Shown here in pieces: positions 52,233-63,703 of a DNA stretch of 64,000 bases. Numbering within the stretch: position 1 is the stretch's first letter; every line of letters begins with the position of its first letter. The stretch covers positions 1 through 64,000 of the forward strand of contig CANQOG010000002.1 of assembly GCA_947625415.1 (NCBI GenBank), in the 5' to 3' direction. The stretch is from an uncultured Clostridia bacterium (GTDB taxonomy: Bacteria; Bacillota; Clostridia; TANB77; CAG-508). The notes under the pieces are model-generated. The model had not been told where the DNA came from, did not search any database, and worked only from the letters and a program-made list of their open reading frames with translations. Both the position numbers and the translations under genes were made by a program.

Positions 52233-54098
52233 TTAAACTTCTTCTTTCTTTTTTCTAGAATTAAGTCCAACTAATTTATGAAATAAACCAAACTTTTTAC
52301 TTAAATTTTGAACTTTAGTTTTGGTATTATCTTCTGCTTTTGATTTATCTTCTTCATCATTTCCGTCATTAAAGTAAATTTCTAATATAGAATCTTCTTC
52401 ACTATTTGCTTCAAAATCTTCTGATTCATCTACATCATTAATTTCATCTAACTTTTCAACTTCTTCAGCTGAGATATCATCTTCTTCATATTCTATATCA
52501 TCTAATCCACTTAAATCAAACTCTTCTCCTTCTTCTATAACAGGTTCTTGAACCTCTTCTATTTCTTGAGAAACAATTTGTTCTTCCTCTTCATTATCTA
52601 TATTTTTAAGAATTTCCTCTACATTTTCTGGAATAGAATATTGTTCATCTAAATTATCTTCTGGTTCTTCTAATGGGTCATCTTCATTTAAACCAGCAAA
52701 CTCATGATTTTGTAATGAATAAAAAATTGCTTTTGCCAATTGCTTTTTTGAAGAATAATAAACTCTACTAGGAGCTTTCTTTTCAACTTTTGTTTCTTCC
52801 AAAACTTGGTTTTCTAAAACTTTTTCAGAAACAACATCTTGTTCAGGTTCTTGAGATACTTGAACATTATCATCTAGGTTTTCTTCAGAAGTTTCTGTTT
52901 CTTTTACCTCTTCTGGAAGAAATTCAGTTAAATCTTTTTCATAAATTGTAGTAGCAATCTCTTCAAAAGATTCATATACACTTCTCATTCCAGAGGCTCT
53001 CCAATAGTTTAAATTCATAAACGCAATAGCCTCTTGTCTCATTCTTCCAGTATCTAAACTTGGTTCAACAGAAACATTTTCAAGTTCAAGTAAATATTCT
53101 TTATTATAGTTTTCCTTATAGATTTTTTTAGTTGACCTTCCAGCAATTTCCTTTAATATAATATCATATAATTTATCAATTTGTTCAAAATCTAAAACAA
53201 ACTTCTTGCAAGCCTCTAACATAAGCTTTCTATGAACCTTTTTATCATAAATAGCTCCAATTCTTTCATTATCTAAAAATTGAACTATATAGTCCTTTTC
53301 TGCAGACATAAATTTCATCTTCGCATCAGAATCTCTATAATATTTTGTATGTTTGTCTGTTTTTACAGAATCTGTTTCAATTTCTTCAAACAATTTTTCA
53401 ATTCTATCAAAGCCAGCTAAATAAACGTCTAACTCAACTTTATATATATCTACACTTTTATTAATAGTATTTGATATAACATCTGGGTCAAATTGGTTTT
53501 TTTCTTTTTTTCCATTCTCTTCAAAAGTCTCTTGTAACCCTTTTTTGAAATCTTTATTATCAGAATTAATAAAATCTCTAGCTTGATTTAAAGTCTCTTC
53601 TAAAATTCCTTCATAACATTTTTTAGATTTTGAATATATTTTATCATATTCTTCTTGAGCTTTTATTCTTTGAGAAATAGCATCTTTTAAAAGCTCGTTT
53701 TTATTGTTATAACTAATAACAGCTTCAACAAACTTGATTCCTAATTCTTTTAATTCTTCATTATTTTTGCTAACATCTTCTACAACTTTATTAAGGTGTT
53801 TTTCAATTTTTTCAACATCTTCTTCAATATTTCCAAAGATTATAGATCTACTATATTCATATTTTGCGCCTTTATCATATAATTTTTCTTGAGTTTCTTG
53901 GAGTCTTAAAATTTCATCTGATATAGAGTTAAATTCTTCGTTGCATTTTTTTTCTCTTTCCTTTGCATCACAAAGAACTCCATAACATTCAAACAGTTCA
54001 CGATAATTGTAGTAATTTGCTCTCAAATTACTTTCGCTATCAAAGTTAAATATTTTATTAAAATATCTTTCTAAGACTATCGCATTCCTTTCGTACAT
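52233..54098 (-). CDS. Hypothetical coiled-coil/acidic protein
   Basis: Long intact ORF. Confidence 0.45.
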   Translation of the reverse strand: MYERNAIVLERYFNKIFNFDSESNLRANYYNYRELFECYGVLCDAKEREKKCNEEFNSISDEILRLQETQEKLYDKGAKYEYSRSIIFGNIEEDVEKIEKHLNKVVEDVSKNNEELKELGIKFVEAVISYNNKNELLKDAISQRIKAQEEYDKIYSKSKKCYEGILEETLNQARDFINSDNKDFKKGLQETFEENGKKEKNQFDPDVISNTINKSVDIYKVELDVYLAGFDRIEKLFEEIETDSVKTDKHTKYYRDSDAKMKFMSAEKDYIVQFLDNERIGAIYDKKVHRKLMLEACKKFVLDFEQIDKLYDIILKEIAGRSTKKIYKENYNKEYLLELENVSVEPSLDTGRMRQEAIAFMNLNYWRASGMRSVYESFEEIATTIYEKDLTEFLPEEVKETETSEENLDDNVQVSQEPEQDVVSEKVLENQVLEETKVEKKAPSRVYYSSKKQLAKAIFYSLQNHEFAGLNEDDPLEEPEDNLDEQYSIPENVEEILKNIDNEEEEQIVSQEIEEVQEPVIEEGEEFDLSGLDDIEYEEDDISAEEVEKLDEINDVDESEDFEANSEEDSILEIYFNDGNDEEDKSKAEDNTKTKVQNLSKKFGLFHKLVGLNSRKKKEEV

Positions 54099-54180
54099 TC
54101 TAAAAGCGCCTCCCAATACCCCCAATTTTCTTTTATTATATATATAATTTCACAAAATGTCTATATTTTTTATAAATTTT

Positions 54181-54804
54181 TTAAACATCAATATATTTTT
54201 CTCTAATTATCTTTAAATTCCAAAAATTAAAATTAAGATTTTCCTTATTATCATTTAAAATTTTTATTTTATCTAACGTAGTTTCAAAAAAAACCTTAAT
54301 ATTTTCTTCAAATTCTTGATTTATAATTTTTATTTCATTTTGCTCAAAATAATATTTTAATTTTTGTAAATCAGAATAAGAAATTTCCAAAACTGCCTCT
54401 TTTCCTAAATCTTTTTGAACAAATATTGCCTTTTCTAAAGCAATATTTGTAGCTTCAGAATAAGCTCTTACTAAACCTCCAGTTCCAAGAAGTATTCCTC
54501 CAAAATATCTCGTAACAACTACTAATATATTTGAAAGTCCTAATGAATTTATAATGTTTAAAATTGGTCCGCCCGAGCAGTTCCAGAAGGCTCACCGATT
54601 GTCAGAAAATCTATTTATTATACCATTATTTGTATAAATACTAAATGCATAACAATTATGTTTACTATCAAAATATTTTTTAGAAATTTCCTTAATCTTC
54701 TCTTCCGCTTCTTCTACTGATTCAACATAAAAAACATTTGCTATAAATTTTGACTTTTTTTCTACAATTTCACCAGAAATATTTTCTTTTATACTTTTAA
54801 ACAT
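54181..54804 (-). CDS. yigZ: YigZ/IMPACT family protein
   Basis: DNGEPSGTAGGPIL motif produced by three CGGN sites (54594-54597, 54572-54575, 54568-54571) read as Gly. Confidence 0.85.
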
Positions 54805-54814
54805 TGTTATCTCC

Positions 54815-56061
54815 TTAACTATTCCCTGCTACAAACCCAGTAGAATAAGCAATTTGGAGATTAAAACCGCCAGTATATCCATCAACATCAATAATTTCTC
54901 CAGCAAAATATAAGCCTTTAACTAACTTTGACTCCATCGTTTTTGGATTTATTTCTTTTGTTGAAACTCCTCCAGCTGTAACAATTGCCTCTTCTATTGG
55001 TCTAAATCCATTAATTATTACCTCAAAATTTTTAAGTAACTCTACTAAATTTTTTCTTTCTTCTTTAGTTATCTCATTTACCTTCTTATATTGTGAAATT
55101 TTAGATAAATCAACAATTACAGGAATTAATTTTTGTGGTAATAATTTTTCTAAACTATTTTTAAAATCTTTATTCTTAAATTCTTCAAAATCTCTTAATA
55201 TTCTTTTATCTAATTCTTCAAAAGACAAAGCTGGTTTAAAGTCAATATATAATCTAATTTTATTTTCATTTAATTTTTTAGTTATTTCTTTATATCTAAT
55301 TAAATGAGCTGAACTACTTAAAATAATTGGTCCACTTACTCCAAAATGAGTAAATAACATTTCTCCAAAATCATCATAAATTAATTTATTTTTTTCTACA
55401 TCTTTTATGGAAATTTTTACGTTTTTCAAGCTTAAACCCTGCAAACTAGAGCAAATCTCCTTATCTGCAACAAGTGGAATAATTGAACCAATTGGAGCTA
55501 TAATAGTATGACCTAGCTTTTTAGCTAATTTATAACCTGAACCATCTGAACCAGTTTTGGGATAACTTTTTCCACCGAGTAGCTAGAATTACCTTTGAAC
55601 AATTCACAATCTCTCCATTTTCAAGGTATACTCCGAGTAACTTCTTCATTTTCCACCTTTATTTCAGTTACTTCACAATTTGTTCTAACATTAACATTTT
55701 TCTCTTTTAACTCTTTTATAAAGCAATCTAACACACTTTTAGCGCTATCTGTTACAGGAAAAATTCTATTTCCTCTCTCATTTTTAACTTCTAATCCATT
55801 TTTTCTTAGTAAATTAATAATATCTTGATTTGTAAATTCTTGAAAACAACTAAATAAAAATTTTCCATTTCCCTGAATATTATTAATAAACTCGCTCATT
55901 GGAAGCGAGCTTGTTATATTACATCTTCCTTTTCCTGTAATTAAAAGTTTCTTTCCAAGTGAATTTTCTTTTTCTAAAAGTATAACATTATCGCCTTTAG
56001 AACTTGCTGAAATAGCAGCCATCATTCCACTTGGTCCTCCACCAATTACTACTGTTTTCAT
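54815..56061 (-). CDS. HI0933-type NAD(P)/FAD-dependent oxidoreductase
   Basis: VIGGGPSGMMAAI ... VILATGGKSYPKTGSDGSGY ... TAGGVSTKEI; two CGGN sites at 55632-55635 and 55574-55577. Confidence 0.88.
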
Positions 56062-56070
56062 AAAATCTCC

Positions 56071-57780
56071 TTAACTTAATTCTAAACAATGATATGTATC
56101 AGAAACTTCTAATAAATATTCACCAATAAATATTGGTAAATAATATGTTTCTAATGTAAATTGTGGCTCTTTTATAATTTTTCCTTCAGAATCAACGACT
56201 CCCCATTTTCCATTTAAAATAATTCCGCTAAATCCATATTCATCTGTGTCTGTAGCAAAATCATAAATTGGTTCAACTATTACTCTTCCAGAACTATCTT
56301 TATATCCCCACTTACCGTTTTCTTGAAAAGCAAAAATTTTATTTTCAGGATATACTTCTGTATTTTGAACAACTTGTCCATTTTCATTTATATAATAACA
56401 CTCTAAATTTGAATGAACACTCGTATATTTCTCGTTTATATTTTCTACAACAGCATCTTTAATAGATAAAACTTTTTCTATATTTTTTGAATAAATATCG
56501 CAAACTCCATCTCCAGTAACAGCCTGAATTGCATTTTTTTCTTCTATTTTCAACATAAATGTATATTGATTTGGCTCTAATTTAATTCCATCATAAACAT
56601 CAAGTAATCCGTAAAAACCTTGTTGATTTTTAAAAATAAAATAATTATCAAAAGCATAAGAAACATAAGTATAATTGTTTGAAATTGTTTCCTCACCAGT
56701 AATTATACTATAAAATCCTTCATTATTTATTGCTATGTAATTTCCACTATTTCCAGCAGCTTGAACTGATTTATAATCTAACCTACTTACTCTATTTCCA
56801 TTTACATCATATAGCTCTTTTTCTCCATTTCCATCTTCAACTGAAATATAGTCACCAGCTAAACTATACCCTTTATATCTTACAGGTATAATCTCTTTTC
56901 CGCTTTTACTAAATATTCCATAATTAGAATTTCTTTTTACAACAAAAATTTGTGAAATATCAGCATAATTTATATTTTGATATATTAAATCAATAATTTG
57001 TTTTGAATTTTTATAAACACCCTTCTTTCCATTTTCCATAACAATTAAATATATATTATCTTCGTCATATTTCAAAACTCTAGAGATTGATTCATATTTT
57101 ATATCTAAAATTTCTTTTCCCAAATTATTTAAATATCCATATAAAAATCCATTTGAGCCCTTTTCTCCAACAATATATCCAGCCTTTCTATATCCATCTT
57201 TTTCAGTAAAATATTCATCTCCAGCAATAGAATCATATTGTAACTCTATCTTAATTTGGCCATTAGAATCTAAAACTCCGTATTTATCTTTCTTTTTTAC
57301 TAAAATCTCTCCTGGTCTATTTTTTAGGCTCGTAATTTCATCATAGTTTGCGCTAACTATAACATTTCCATTATAGTCAATTAATCCATATTTTTCATCT
57401 TTCTTAAATCTTAACAATGTTTTTTCAAAATCAAGATTAAGGTCTGAAGTCTGGAGAGCTGTCACATCTTCATAATCTTTATAAAGCTCTTCACCTTTTG
57501 AATTTAAAAACTTAAATTTTTCACTATTTTCATAACAAACAAAAACATCTTTAGAAGGATTTGGAATAAATACATCTAAATATTTAGGTTCTATCAAAAG
57601 CTTTCCTGTTTTATCTATAACGCCAACTTTGCCATCTTTAGAATACATAGCAAAATAATTATATATAGGTTTTACATATTCTTCTAAATTATATTTTCTT
57701 TTAAGATTTAAAATTACTATTGTCGCTATTATTACAACTAATAGTAAAATTACAATTACTATTTTTGTACTTTTCTTCAT
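56071..57780 (-). CDS. WG-repeat membrane-anchored protein
   Basis: Repeated KYGLIDYNG / KWGYKDSSGRVIVEPIYDFA units. Confidence 0.85.
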   Translation of the reverse strand: MKKSTKIVIVILLLVVIIATIVILNLKRKYNLEEYVKPIYNYFAMYSKDGKVGVIDKTGKLLIEPKYLDVFIPNPSKDVFVCYENSEKFKFLNSKGEELYKDYEDVTALQTSDLNLDFEKTLLRFKKDEKYGLIDYNGNVIVSANYDEITSLKNRPGEILVKKKDKYGVLDSNGQIKIELQYDSIAGDEYFTEKDGYRKAGYIVGEKGSNGFLYGYLNNLGKEILDIKYESISRVLKYDEDNIYLIVMENGKKGVYKNSKQIIDLIYQNINYADISQIFVVKRNSNYGIFSKSGKEIIPVRYKGYSLAGDYISVEDGNGEKELYDVNGNRVSRLDYKSVQAAGNSGNYIAINNEGFYSIITGEETISNNYTYVSYAFDNYFIFKNQQGFYGLLDVYDGIKLEPNQYTFMLKIEEKNAIQAVTGDGVCDIYSKNIEKVLSIKDAVVENINEKYTSVHSNLECYYINENGQVVQNTEVYPENKIFAFQENGKWGYKDSSGRVIVEPIYDFATDTDEYGFSGIILNGKWGVVDSEGKIIKEPQFTLETYYLPIFIGEYLLEVSDTYHCLELS

Positions 57781-57804
57781 CGCAATTTCCCCTTTAAACT
57801 ATAT

Positions 57805-58382
57805 CTACCAAATCTCATTCTCTTTAAAAATATCATAAAGTCTATTAATTGGAAGCCCAATAACTGTATTATAATCACCTTCAATTTTTTCTATATATAC
57901 TGCAAACTTACTTTGAATTGCATAACTTCCAGCTTTATCTAATACATCATAAGTATCAACGTAATTTAAAATTTCAGATTCCTCCATTGGTTTTATATAA
58001 ACATAAGTTTCAAATACTTCTTTATATTCCTTAATTTTTCCTCCATCTTCAATAATAACACTTAAAGAAGTAAAAACACTATGTCTATTTCCTTGTAATT
58101 TTTTTAACATTCTAATTGCATCTTTCCTATCTTTAGGTTTTCCGAAGGACTTCTCCATTTATTGCAACAACTGTATCAGAACCAACCACAGCTCTATCAC
58201 CGTTGCGTATTATCAAAAACTGATTTTGCTTTTTGGTATCCTAAATTTTTTGAATTTTCTTCTATCGTAAGACTATTATCCCACTCTTCTTCTGAACTAC
58301 TTGGTAAGATTTCATAATTAAATTCAGCTAAATCCATTAGTTCTCTTCTTCTTGGTGATTTAGATGCTAAAATTATTCTCAT
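57805..58382 (-). CDS. maf: Maf family nucleotide pyrophosphatase
   Basis: ILASKSPRRRELM ... NTQGDRAVVGSDTVVAINGEVLGKPKDRKDA through CGGT 58199-58202 and CGGA 58141-58144. Confidence 0.92.
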
Positions 58383-58570
58383 AAAAATTCCTCTTTTCCA
58401 AAATTTTTCAAAATAAAAAATCTTTTTTTACAGGTAAATTATAATATACTTTTGGAATTTATGCAATACTAAAAAGCTTTCTTAACTATTTTTCTTATAA
58501 AATACTAGCTTTTTAAATAGTTATATGATATAATGACGATGAGAATTTTTATTTATAAAAAGAAAGGGAC

Positions 58571-59116
58571 TTGATTAAATTGGCTATTCCAAATAATAAG
58601 TTAGCAGATAACAAGCTTTTAATCTTATATATTTTACAAAAAATAAATCATCCTGTTAGTTACAAAGAATTACTCGAATTAATTATTTCGATTTCAGATA
58701 TAAATTATTTCGACTTTCAACAATTTCTACAAGATTTACTTGATGATAGATTTATTTTAAAATATATTCAAAATGATGATGAAATAATTGAATTAACTGA
58801 TGATGGAAGAAACGCTTTAGACTTAACAATAGATATGCTTCCTGGAATTATAAAATTAAAAGTCGATAGCCGTTTTAAAGAAGAATATAGTAAAATAAAA
58901 GATGAACTTTCAGTTTATGCAAAATATACACCTATAACTGAAACAAATTTTACTGTTGTTTGTAAAATTATTGAAAATAGTCAAACAATTTTTAATTTAG
59001 AAACTTTTGCTGCTTCTCGTGAACAAGCAAAAGAAATTGTAAACAATTGGAACAAAAATGCCGAAAAAATTTATCCAAATATTTTGAAGATTTTAACAGA
59101 AAATAAAGAAGATTAA
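58571..59116 (+). CDS. DUF4364 family protein
   Basis: NKLLILYILQKINHPVSYKELLELI, winged-helix-like. Confidence 0.7.
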   Translation: MIKLAIPNNKLADNKLLILYILQKINHPVSYKELLELIISISDINYFDFQQFLQDLLDDRFILKYIQNDDEIIELTDDGRNALDLTIDMLPGIIKLKVDSRFKEEYSKIKDELSVYAKYTPITETNFTVVCKIIENSQTIFNLETFAASREQAKEIVNNWNKNAEKIYPNILKILTENKED

Positions 59117-59144
59117 AAAAATTTTTTATAGATATAATATAAGT

Positions 59145-59351
59145 ATGGAGGAAAAACAAATGGAAAAGTTAAAAATCTCAAATGCAGGCAAAAATACTGA
59201 CACTTTAACTAGAACCATTAGAATGAGTGGTTATTCTTATGATATGATTACAGAACTTGCCGAAAAAAATGGGGTTAGTTTTAATAATGTTGTTAATCAA
59301 ATTATTGAATATGGTTTAGCTAATCTTGATGATGACGATATAAAAAAATAG
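59145..59351 (+). CDS. Ribbon-helix-helix-like small protein
   Basis: TRTIRMSGYSYDMITELAEKNGVSFNNVVNQIIEYGL. Confidence 0.5.
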   Translation: MEEKQMEKLKISNAGKNTDTLTRTIRMSGYSYDMITELAEKNGVSFNNVVNQIIEYGLANLDDDDIKK

Positions 59352-59388
59352 ATGCTAAAAGGATTTTCCTTTTAACATCTTTTCTTTT

Positions 59389-60157
59389 TTACCTTATTGC
59401 ATTATACAAAATAATTCCTGTAGCCACTCCAGCATTTAAGCTTTCAGTTTTTCCGTATCATCGGAATTTTTATTTTTTTATCAGCTAGTTCTAAAATTTC
59501 TTTAGAAACTCCATTTCCTTCATTTCCAATTACAATCGCAGATTTTTTATAATTTACATCATAAATCGTATTATTTGTAGCTAAATCTGTAACTAAAATT
59601 TGAATTTTGTGTTTTTTCAATTCTTTAATAGCTTTACTTAAATCTTCTACTTCAATTACATTTACTCTAAAAATTGCTCCCATACTAGAACGAACAACCT
59701 TTGGATTATAAGAATCAGCATTTCCTTTTGGAACTATTATTTGAGTAAGAGCAATACTATCAGCAGTTCTTAAAATTGTTCCCATATTTCCTGGGTCTTG
59801 AATATTATCTAAAATTAAATATAAGTTTTTTGAAAAATCTATCTCTTTCTGATTATTTTTCTCAACAACTGCTAAAATTCCTTGGGGGGTTGTAACATCA
59901 GTTAAACTTTTAAAAACTTTATCATTTACATATATAACTTTTTCCTTTGCTATTTTATATAAAACATCTTTTTGAATAGGACCTTGATTAGCTTCCTCGC
60001 AAACTATAACCATCTTAATTTTAGCTTTCTCACGAACAGCCTCTTCTATCATTTTTGTTCCTTCAATAACAAATTCATTAAATTCATCACGAGCTTTTTT
60101 ATCTCTTAACTTTCTGATATGTTTTACAATTTCATTATCTTTACTTGTAATAACCAT
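59389..60157 (-). CDS. TrmH/SpoU family RNA methyltransferase
   Basis: LILDNIQDPGNMGTILRTAD, IGNEGNGVS; end IPMIGKTESLNAGVATGIILYNAIR* restored by CGGA 59452-59455. Confidence 0.9.
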
Positions 60158-63100
60158 TACAAAACCTCCAATAAACTCTTAACTTCTTCTAAACAATTAC
60201 CATTTAAGCTAAACGTCAAATATGGAATAGCGCTTTTTGAAAATTTAATTCTATTTTTAAATTTCATAATCAATTTACTAACAATTTCTATATCAAAACT
60301 TTCTGGGTCAAAATGATATACTATATTATTTCCTCTTTGAGCAATTTTTACCACATTTTTTTGTCTTGATAAATTTCTAATTTTAGTAATTTGTAATAAA
60401 TTATCAATTTCCGTTGGAATATAACCATATCTATCTTTTAAATCAGCTTTTACACTTTCTATATCTTCATCATTTTTGCAAATTGCAATATTTTGATAAA
60501 TATCAATTTTTTGACTTGAATCTGAACAATATTCATCTGGAATATAACTTGAAACATTTAAATCAATTTGTACATCTTTTTCCTCATCTTCCAAAGGAAT
60601 ATTCTCTCCTTTTATTTCTTTTACAACTTGGTCTAATAATCTACAATACATATCATATCCAACTTGTTCCATGTGTCCATGTTGCATTTCACCCATAAGT
60701 GAGCCTGCTCCTCTAATTTCCAAATCTCTCATAGCAATTTTAAAACCTGAACCAAATTCAGTAAATTCTTTAATTGCTTTAAGCCTTTTATCTGCAATAT
60801 CTGAAAGCGCTTTGCTTCTTTTATAAGTAATATAGCAATATGCTTGCCTATCAGAACGCCCAACTCTTCCTCTTATTTGATAAAGTTGAGCTAACCCTAA
60901 TCTATCAGCATTTTCAACAATTATAGTATTAGCATTTGGAATATCAATTCCAGACTCTAAAATTGTTGTACAAACTAACACATTTGTCTCACTTTTAACA
61001 AATCTTTCCATTATATCTTCAAGTTCAGTTCCACTCATTTTTCCATGCGCAAAAGCAATTTTTGCTTCTGGAATCAAATTTTTAAGCTTATTTGCCTTAT
61101 TTTCAATACTCTCAACTTGATTATATAAATAAAACACTTGCCCACCACGTTCTAATTCTTTTGTTATAGCTTCTTTAATAACTTCTTCATCATATTCTAA
61201 AACATAAGTCTGAACTGGTTTTCTATTATGAGGAGGCTCATAAATAACTGACATATCTCTCATTCCAACAATAGACATGTGTAAAGTTCTAGGAATTGGA
61301 GTAGCTGTCATTGTTAAAACATCTACATTTGTTTTATATTCTTTTATTTTTTCTTTTGCTTTAACACCAAATCTATGCTCTTCATCAACAATTAAAAGCC
61401 CTAAATTTTTAAATTCTATATCTTGACTTAATAATCTATGTGTTCCAATTAAAATATCTATTTCACCTAATTTAAGTTTTTTTACAATATCTGTTTGTTC
61501 TTTTTTACTTCTAAATCTATTTATAACTTCTATTGTTATTGGATAATCTTTCATTCTGTCTTTAAAACTATCATACTGTTGTTCAGACAAAATTGTAGTT
61601 GGAGCTAAATATGCAACTTGCTTTCCATCCATAACAGCCTTAAAAGCAGCCCTTATAGCCACCTCAGTTTTTCCATAACCAACATCACCACAAAGAAGTC
61701 TATCCATTGGTTTTGGCTTCTCCATATCTTTTTTTACCTCTTCAATACATCTTAATTGGTCGTCTGTTTCTTGATATGGAAAACTGTTTTCAAATTCTTG
61801 TTGCCAAGTAGTATCCTTTGAAAATGCAAATCCTTCTGCTTTCTGACGAATTGCATACAATCTTATTAATTCTTCAGCAACTTCTCTTAAGTTGGACTTT
61901 ACTTTTGCTTTAGTCTTTTCCCATTCTTTAGAGCCAAGTCTATTTATCTTTGGAGCTCCATTCTCACTTCCAATATATTTTCTAATATTATCTAAAGAAT
62001 CTGTTGGAACATATAAAATATCATTATCTTTATATTTTAATTTAATATAATCTTTAGTAACTCCATCTGCTTTAATAGTATTTACGCCCATATATTGGCC
62101 TATACCATGAGTTCTATGAACTATATAATCTCCCTCTTTTAAGTCAGAAAATACAATAGTTTCCCCCTCTTTAAAACTACTTGGAGCTCTTCTTCTTATC
62201 TTCTTATTTTCAAAAATTTCATCAAGTGTTACAACATATAAATTTAAATCATAATTTTCAAAACCAGCACTTAAAGCCCCAGGTAGAATGTTTACTCTAC
62301 CTAGAGCTAAATCTTCTTGATTTTGTTCTAAAATATCACTTTGAATATTGTGTTCTGCTAAACTATCTGAAATTTTTTTGAGATTATCAGGGCTTCCGCC
62401 AAGGATTACTGTTGCTCTTCCTCTTTTAATCGCTTCTTGTAATTCCTTAAACAGTAAATCCATTGAACTACGAAAAAAGTTGACCTCCCTATAGCTAAAG
62501 CTATATCCGTTTCTTTTTGCATGCATACTTTGTTTATCAACATAACCTATTTCTTGTTTTTCAAGATATACAGTTTGTTTTTTACTTTCTTTTTCACAGA
62601 AAGTAAAATAATCATCCATTTTTACCAAAGTTTGAGGAACAACTCTGTTTTTATCAAGTAAATCCTTTGATAAATGTTCATTATCTCTTGAAATATTTTC
62701 AGCTCTTGATTTGATTTTTTCAATTTCATCTAAAAATATTATTGTATTTTCTTCTAAATAATCTAATAATGTCTCACTTTGAGTATAAAAATCATCAAAA
62801 TATTTTTCAACCTTTGTTAAATAATCTCCAGCTCTAATTTGTTCTACATCTTCTAAAACCTTTTGTTTTACAGATTCTATATAAGGTCTTGATAAAATTC
62901 TTTGAATAATATTATCTAAACTATCATTCAAAATAAATTCCATTGCAGGATAAAGTTTAACTTCTTTTAAATTTTCCATAGACTTTCCAGTATCAATATT
63001 AAAGCTTCTAATTGAATCAACTTCATCACCCCAAAACTCAAGCCTTACACCAGTTTTCCTAGAAGTAGCAATATCAACAATTCCACCTCTAATACTAAAT

Positions 63101-63613
63101 TGCCCTTTACCTTCTATAAGGTCATATCTTTCATATCCGTAGCAATACAAGAGTTTCTTTTAATTTATCAATAGAGATTTCATCTCCTAGTTTTAAAGTT
63201 ATTAAATTTTTATATAAATCATTCTTTGAAATCATTTTTTGCATTACAGCTTCAACAGTTGTAATTATAATTGGAACTCTTTTTTCCATTATATCATTAA
63301 GATTACTAATTCTTTCATGTAAAACATCTTTACTTTCAGCAATATAATCAAAATTTGCAATATCTCTTTTGGGAAAAATCCTCACATGGTCATCAAAAAA
63401 TGAAAAATCCTTTTTGATTTTCTTTGCTTGCATTTCATTGTAAGTAATAATACAAATTGGTTTATCTGTATAAAATTTTGTACTATATGCTATATGAGAT
63501 TTCCCTGTATCTGTAAGCCCAGATAGCATAATTGGAGTTTTACCTTTATTTATATCAAATAAGTAGTCACTATATTTTTTTACGTTAGGAACTATTTTAG
63601 CTAGTGAATTCAT
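60157..63613 (-). CDS. mfd: Transcription-repair coupling factor
   Basis: LLGYERYDLIEGKGQFSIRGGIVDI restored by CGGA 63136-63139; RID and helicase motifs. Confidence 0.95.
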
Positions 63614-63703
63614 ATTTTATATATCACTCCTTCTTTTTTTATTTTTCAAAAACACGCAATATATTATATCATGAATAATTCAAAAAGCAAGACCTTTTTG
63701 AAT

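Noticed and set aside
60414-60698. Plus-strand His/Leu/Tyr-rich ORF opposite mfd
   Set aside because: Antisense shadow of a conserved gene.
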